Shown here: positions 59,823 to 64,000 of the stretch, piece after piece
Layout of the letters: each line of letters starts with the position of its first letter
How positions within the stretch are numbered: position 1 is the stretch's first letter
DNA from: Pseudomonas tremae
GTDB taxonomy: Bacteria > Pseudomonadota > Gammaproteobacteria > Pseudomonadales > Pseudomonadaceae
DNA: 64,000 bases
Direction: 5' to 3'
Assembly: GCF_001401155.1 (NCBI RefSeq)
Contig: NZ_LJRO01000074.1
Coordinates: forward strand, 38,848-102,847
Notes under the pieces: model-generated
Databases searched by the model: none
Told to the model about the DNA's origin: nothing
The model's input: only the letters and a program-made list of their open reading frames with translations
Translations under genes and position numbers: made by a program

Positions 59823-61229
59823 ATGAATCCCCTGCAACCTATTCAGCACAGCATTACAAATTCCCAAATGAGTGGTGGTCAGCAATTAGAGGCGGAGGGC
59901 TCTCAGGCCCACAATTCCTATTCCCATCCTGACAGGATTTCGCTTTCCCAATTGAGCCAAAGCGCTCACCTAGCTCTAGATCACCTTTCAACTCAGCCTA
60001 ATACCGATCACCAACGCGTTGCATCACTGGTACGCAACGCTGTGCAGGACGGTAAGTTCCAACTTCAATCCAGTAACGACACGCAAGTAACCTATAAAAC
60101 TTCAGTCTGTCCGCCAGCTAACGCCGACACCATGGGGGCCGCCCACTTAATTAATAACGAGCTGACGGTTCAGGCCCGATTAAATGATCAACTTGAGTAC
60201 GACATCGTCAGCGCTCATTTGTATGGCCCTTCGGAAGCCATATCCATCGATGCATCCAGTCCTCCCTCGGCCAACGATCTAGCGTCCTCTGGCTTGAGCG
60301 AACGTACGCATCTAGGTATGAATCGTGTCCTCTTACGCTACGCGGTGCCCCCTCGGGAAACCGAAGACCAATGTGTTATGGTGATCGACAAAATGCCCCC
60401 CCCCAAACACGGCAAAATGTCTTTCTTCCGTACCACTAATGACTTGAGCAAACTGCCTTTGGGAATGGAGACGGGCGGGTTGTCCGACCTGAAATTGGCT
60501 GGTTGTGAACGTATTTCTTCCGTCGAGCAGGTGAAGAGTATCCGCGCAGCGCTTGGAGGCGGGCCGCTCACCGTACTAGATCTGCGCGAAGAATCTCATG
60601 CGATTGTCAACGGTTTGCCTATCACCTTACGTGGCCCGATGGATTGGGCCAACGCCGGCCTATCCCAGGTTGACGGAGCGGCACGTGAAAGTGCCATGAT
60701 TACAGAACTGAAGCGCACTAAGTCTTTAACGTTGGTCGATGCCAATTATGTAAAAGGTAAAAAAAGTAATCCTCAAACGACAGAACTGAAAAATTTGAAT
60801 GTCCGGAGCGAGCGAGAAGTCGTTACAGAGGCCGGCGCGACCTATCGCCGCGTGGCCATTACCGACCATAACAGGCCTAGTCCGGAAGCGACCGACGAGC
60901 TAGTAGACATCATGCGCCACTGCCTGCAGGCAAATGAGTCGCTAGTTGTGCACTGTAACGGCGGTCGGGGCCGTACTACCACGGCTATGATAATGGTCGA
61001 CATGCTTAAGAACGCTCGTAACCATTCCGCAGAAACCCTCATCACGCGTATGGCCAAGCTAAGCTATGACTACAACATGACGGATCTAGGCAGCATTTCT
61101 GCACTCAAGCGGCCATTCCTAGAGGACAGACTAAAATTTCTGCAGGCCTTTCACGACTATGCCCGCAACAACCCAAGCGGATTATCTCTTAATTGGACAC
61201 AGTGGCGCGCAAAAATAGCGTTAGAATGA
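59823..61229 (+). CDS. hopAO1: Type III effector HopAO1, protein tyrosine phosphatase
   Basis: 468 residues from ATG 59823. Residues 1-170 share the HopD1 N-terminus (secretion region); residues ~230-460 form the tyrosine phosphatase domain. The P-loop is HCNGGRGRT with Cys378 and Arg384, the catalytic residues of HopAO1, and an upstream TDHNRP loop (Asp348) can supply the general acid. HopAO1 (HopPtoD2) dephosphorylates plant immune receptors such as EFR and suppresses early defence. Complete and in frame, with its own hrp box. Confidence 0.95.
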   Translation: MNPLQPIQHSITNSQMSGGQQLEAEGSQAHNSYSHPDRISLSQLSQSAHLALDHLSTQPNTDHQRVASLVRNAVQDGKFQLQSSNDTQVTYKTSVCPPANADTMGAAHLINNELTVQARLNDQLEYDIVSAHLYGPSEAISIDASSPPSANDLASSGLSERTHLGMNRVLLRYAVPPRETEDQCVMVIDKMPPPKHGKMSFFRTTNDLSKLPLGMETGGLSDLKLAGCERISSVEQVKSIRAALGGGPLTVLDLREESHAIVNGLPITLRGPMDWANAGLSQVDGAARESAMITELKRTKSLTLVDANYVKGKKSNPQTTELKNLNVRSEREVVTEAGATYRRVAITDHNRPSPEATDELVDIMRHCLQANESLVVHCNGGRGRTTTAMIMVDMLKNARNHSAETLITRMAKLSYDYNMTDLGSISALKRPFLEDRLKFLQAFHDYARNNPSGLSLNWTQWRAKIALE

Positions 61230-61476
61230 TAGGCCCAGCCCTTTAGTGTTTCTCGCGCTAGCTGTCACCAGCTCTAGGTAAGGCTCATCACATGTCCACA
61301 ATTAGCCTATCTGCTGGGTACTGGTGTCGCCGCTGATGCAGAGTTGACCCAGCTGCCGAAATTTCGCTGACCCAAACTTCTGCTCCGTAAAGCGTTAGCA
61401 GGTCTGACCTTGGGCTGAATACTTATGGGGCAACGCCAAGTCGGCACATGGGTCAATTCTGCTTCAGCGGTATCAT

Positions 61477-61534
61477 CCTACGCATCGCTATGAAGCCATG
61501 AAGCTCCTTTCATAGCGTCAGCTTGATGCGTAGG
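61477..61534. repeat. Long interrupted palindrome before the shcV promoter
   Basis: An 18-nt arm (61477-61494) pairs with 61509-61516 and 61525-61534, leaving an 8-nt bulge. It ends 24 bp before the shcV hrp box. The surrounding 387-bp interval after hopAO1 has no gene; short inverted TGACCC-type sequences at 61347-61376 hint at an IS end, not confirmed. Confidence 0.5.
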
Positions 61535-61558
61535 CATTTGAAATTTCTATGTACCGAG

Positions 61559-61586
61559 GGAACGTGTCCGCTGTTACGGCCACTTA
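61559..61586 (+). promoter_or_regulatory. hrp box of the shcV-hopV1 operon
   Basis: GGAACG at 61559-61564 (one change from GGAACC), 15-bp spacer, CCACTTA at 61580-61586; 30 bp before ATG 61617. Confidence 0.75.
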
Positions 61587-61616
61587 GTACAGATATTGCT
61601 ATCTACGGATGTAATC

Positions 61617-62009
61617 ATGAGCTTATCGCCGACGCTGCAAAAGCTAACTAATATATTGGGCCCGACAAAAAATGCCAAGCCTGTCACAGAGGCTATCCAG
61701 TGGCAGGAAGGCATGGATATAACGCTGCATGTCAGCGGCGACAGCCTTACCTTACTAGCTAAAATCATAGAACTGCGTACAGACCCTAAAGACGACATTT
61801 TATTGCGCAAGCTGCTTACCCATACGTTTCCGGGCCTGCGTCTGCGCCGTGGCGCGCTTACCATCAACCCTGATGAAAGTGCCCTGGTTTTCTCTTATGA
61901 ACACGATTTTCACCTTCTGGACAAAGCCCGTTTTGAGAGCCTGCTGGCCAACTTTGCTGAAACGGCGCAGGAGCTTCGAGACACAGCGACACATTTTCGT
62001 TTTAACTGA
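61617..62009 (+). CDS. shcV: Type III chaperone ShcV
   Basis: 130 residues from ATG 61617; a longer frame from 61596 would begin only 9 bp after the hrp box, so it is rejected. Small acidic protein with the alpha-beta pattern of class I effector chaperones (MSLSPTLQKLTNILG, DITLHVSGDSLTLLAKII, FPGLRLRRGALTINPDESALVFSYEHDF). It binds the N-terminus of its effector and aids secretion. The effector gene starts 9 bp after its stop, as for shcV-hopV1. Confidence 0.85.
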   Translation: MSLSPTLQKLTNILGPTKNAKPVTEAIQWQEGMDITLHVSGDSLTLLAKIIELRTDPKDDILLRKLLTHTFPGLRLRRGALTINPDESALVFSYEHDFHLLDKARFESLLANFAETAQELRDTATHFRFN

Positions 62010-62018
62010 GGAAAGAGT

Positions 62019-63266
62019 ATGTTGGATAAAGTGGGGAACAGTGCTCGTGTAGATAATGCCCCGCATGTCGAAGCGCCTGCAGGGGCGGAGCCTATGCGGT
62101 TTGATGCTGCCCGAGGCCAGAAGCCCAAAGCCCCTATGGATGCACCGTCATCATTACGTTTGCGAGCGATAGCAGGTGGCATGCCCAGTGAAGAAGCAGG
62201 AACGACTGCACCTGCTGACGTGAATCAGCCTCCACCTGCTGATGTTCGTCCAGAAATGGGTGTAGGTCCTGTGAGACTCTTCGTTAAACTGATGGTAGGA
62301 ACTCTGGCGCTGTCGACAGGAGTCCGTTTTGCAAGATACCCAGGTGATTTCGCGAAGGATCCGGGAGGCAGTGTATGGGCAGCAATCAATCTGCAGCATC
62401 GCTCGAGCGTCACACATCTTGAACAAGGCAATAAGACGGTTCTTGAGCGTTTCGGTGCACATATTCCAAAAGACAGTGCGTGTTTCAAAGCTCGCGCTGA
62501 CGTCACACACGATGTTCCCTCAGGCGTGGCAGGGCAGTGGAACCACAAAACCCAACGGGTAAAACTGAACCCTAACATTCATTTCGAGAGCCATCCGGCA
62601 CAGGTCGCCGGACATGAGTTCATACACTGTTACACGCATCCTGAGTTTGTCGAACGCCATATAAAACATCCGCACTGGAAAGCCCTGAACGAAGGGTTGA
62701 CGACTCGTTTGACAGAGAAACTGCCAGACCCTAAGCGTCTCTTGCCCATTCCCTTGGCAAAGGATCCCTATCATGGTTTCAAGCTGTCCACCGGGGACTC
62801 CTGGCCGGATGCGGCCAGGCGAATCGAAGACGAAGTTGGCGAAGATGTGTTGTTGAAAGCGTTCTTTGGCGGCGATGACCAGGCTATTAGTGAAGTAGCT
62901 AAAGCCGCTGCTCAGATCTACCCCAAGATTGCCTCACGTATTACCGAGAGGGAGTTGTATCAAGCGGGCAGCATGCGTGGAGGACAACAGCTGGCCGAGT
63001 GTTACGTAGGTGCTTTGCTCAAAAACGGTCAGAAACTGCCTGACAGTTTTACGAATTATCTGCTACCTGTATTTAGCTATTCAGATATAAGCCCTGGTCA
63101 CGCGAAAAAAATACAGGCGCAAGCGGAAAAAAGTCAAAAGCGGATGGGAATTGTGTTCGATACAGCGTTTTTTTCACCTGACCTGAAGACCCAGAGACTG
63201 GCACTTGGCATGCTACGGGAGGACCTGCTGATGCACTGGAAAAAAGTTATTCCGGATAGAAAGTAA
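62019..63266 (+). CDS. hopV1: Type III effector HopV1, probable zinc metallopeptidase fold
   Basis: 415 residues from ATG 62019; TGAGGAAAG serves as both the shcV stop context and SD. Residues 1-80 are Ala/Pro/Ser-rich and disordered, as expected for secretion and chaperone binding. A hydrophobic stretch (LFVKLMVGTLALSTGV) lies at ~87-102. Residues 199-203 are HEFIH (HExxH) and Glu225 follows in ALNEGLTTRLTE, a gluzincin-like arrangement. From its place next to shcV and hopAO1 it is HopV1; the peptidase assignment is my inference from the motif. Intact. Confidence 0.85.
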   Translation: MLDKVGNSARVDNAPHVEAPAGAEPMRFDAARGQKPKAPMDAPSSLRLRAIAGGMPSEEAGTTAPADVNQPPPADVRPEMGVGPVRLFVKLMVGTLALSTGVRFARYPGDFAKDPGGSVWAAINLQHRSSVTHLEQGNKTVLERFGAHIPKDSACFKARADVTHDVPSGVAGQWNHKTQRVKLNPNIHFESHPAQVAGHEFIHCYTHPEFVERHIKHPHWKALNEGLTTRLTEKLPDPKRLLPIPLAKDPYHGFKLSTGDSWPDAARRIEDEVGEDVLLKAFFGGDDQAISEVAKAAAQIYPKIASRITERELYQAGSMRGGQQLAECYVGALLKNGQKLPDSFTNYLLPVFSYSDISPGHAKKIQAQAEKSQKRMGIVFDTAFFSPDLKTQRLALGMLREDLLMHWKKVIPDRK

Positions 63267-63434
63267 ATGTATAGGGAGGGTCTGAAGTAGGCATCGATTT
63301 TTGCCGCTATCATGGCCTGAGGTTTAAAAAAAGCCCGCCCGATTAGATAATCAGACGTTTTCCGCTCTTAACTCATCGAGTTTCCTACAAACAGCACCTT
63401 TACAAGGCGTTTTTCCGCATTACAGGCGCACCTC

Positions 63435-63556
63435 TCACATCGCCAGCAGCCGTTTTCAAACCATCCAGAGGTTCGACAAGGCAAACAGAGTGGCCTGTTG
63501 CGCGGTGTTTTTAGCCAGCCCGCGAAACCGGACTTTCGTATAACCAAACTGGCGCT
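63435..63556 (-). pseudogene. IS5-family transposase C-terminal relic
   Basis: The minus strand encodes RQFGYTKVRFRGLAKNTAQ then QATLFALSNLWMV, the conserved end of IS5-type transposases, followed by an in-frame TGA and KRLLAM. Nothing of the N-terminal or catalytic DDE part is present. A decayed insertion sequence at the edge of the effector block. Confidence 0.7.
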
Positions 63557-63610
63557 TGGTGTAGAGGGGGAGCCTACAGAATTCGGAAAAAATCGTACGC
63601 TAAGGTTTTC

Positions 63611-63851
63611 CTACTGTCCGTCAGGGTCAACCGCGACCCACGCTTTTGCGCCGTTGTAGTCATCACCGCCTTGTGCCATGTAGACCAGCCCGGCCAGGTC
63701 CACGGCGTATGCGCCTGGTCGTTCGCTTTCTGGATCGCGCAGTTCGTTTTTCCAGCCATACACTTCGCCTTCCCACATCGCTGGCTAGAATCGCTTGGTA
63801 GACCTGCTGGGCAACCTTCTCGTATTCGGTGCTGTTATTTACGTCGAGCAC
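63611..63851 (-). pseudogene. Fused gene debris (restriction-endonuclease-like start plus unknown end)
   Basis: Two minus-strand frames meet near 63780. The first (from GTG 63851) reads LDVNNSTEYEKVAQQVYQAILAS, like the N-terminus of Mrr-type restriction endonuclease-like proteins. The second (ATG 63778 to TAG 63611) reads MWEGEVYGWKNELRDPESERPGAYAVDLAG. Neither is complete. Assignment is tentative. Confidence 0.35.
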
Positions 63852-63940
63852 TGCGGACTCCCTATCTGCTTTTGGCGGACGCGAAACCGCGCCCTGGTAC
63901 TGCCAAAGCCCGCGACTGGGCGAGCTGGTAGTGCAGCGAT

Positions 63941-63969
63941 GGAACCGTTAACGGCCCAGCGACTACACA
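63941..63969 (+). promoter_or_regulatory. Possible hrp box near the window end
   Basis: GGAACC at 63941-63946, 16-bp spacer, CTACACA at 63963-63969 (one mismatch to CCACNNA). An effector gene could follow beyond the window. Confidence 0.35.
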
Positions 63970-64000
63970 GCTTTTTGTAAATCCAGTTCAACTGGAGTGT

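Noticed and set aside
61596..61616. Earlier start for shcV
   Set aside because: Only 9 bp after the hrp box -10 element; not within the transcript.
62524..62560. GGAACC inside hopV1 as a second promoter
   Set aside because: No CCACNNA at 15 or 16 bp downstream.

Overview
The window is chromosomal DNA of a plant-associated Pseudomonas of the P. syringae group. Two things point there. The first ~32 kb has the conserved Pseudomonas housekeeping order (arfA, holA-lptE-leuS, lnt-corC-ybeY-ybeZ-miaB, hemL, thiE-thiD, a ladS-like kinase, an aidB-like gene, amn, rluE). The second half carries type III effector genes behind HrpL-type promoters (hrp boxes: GGAACC/T, 15-16 bp, CCACNNA). No tRNA, rRNA or CRISPR was recognised.

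Layout. 1-31.7 kb is ordinary core genome, with two copies of a dispersed intergenic repeat. 32.2-33.5 kb holds hopI1, a J-domain effector, interrupted by an in-frame TAG that removes the last J-domain helix. 33.5-38.7 kb is a compact, foreign-looking cluster: a MocR-type regulator divergent from a tightly coupled operon of a serine O-acetyltransferase-like protein, an AlaX-type tRNA-editing protein, an MFS transporter and an O-acetylserine-type PLP enzyme. I read it as a candidate pathway for making, surviving and exporting a non-protein amino acid. 38.8-50 kb has two hrpB helicase genes flanking a set of three tyrosine-recombinase-like genes plus a small coiled-coil gene. The first hrpB has a one-base frameshift and an altered 3' end; the second is intact. 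This looks like an island that entered the 3' end of hrpB and brought a replacement copy.

50-64 kb is an AT-richer mosaic of effector genes and debris: an unknown gene with an internal hrp box, an unknown 160-codon gene, a decayed hopH1, hopG1, hopD1 (minus strand), a response-regulator relic, a DUF1330 gene, hopAO1, the shcV-hopV1 chaperone-effector pair, an IS5-family transposase relic and fragments. Well-matched hrp boxes lie before hopG1, hopD1, hopAO1, shcV-hopV1 and a 38-codon orphan ORF; hopI1 has a box with one mismatch. HopD1 and HopAO1 share an N-terminal secretion region fused to unrelated C-terminal domains. HopV1 carries an HExxH...NEG pattern typical of zinc metallopeptidases.

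Functionally, the HrpL-dependent genes should be co-induced in planta and deliver proteins into plant cells. The recombinase module explains how part of the accessory DNA could have arrived. The amino-acid cluster could be an independent virulence or competition trait. Homology statements are from memory of the families and were not checked by database search.
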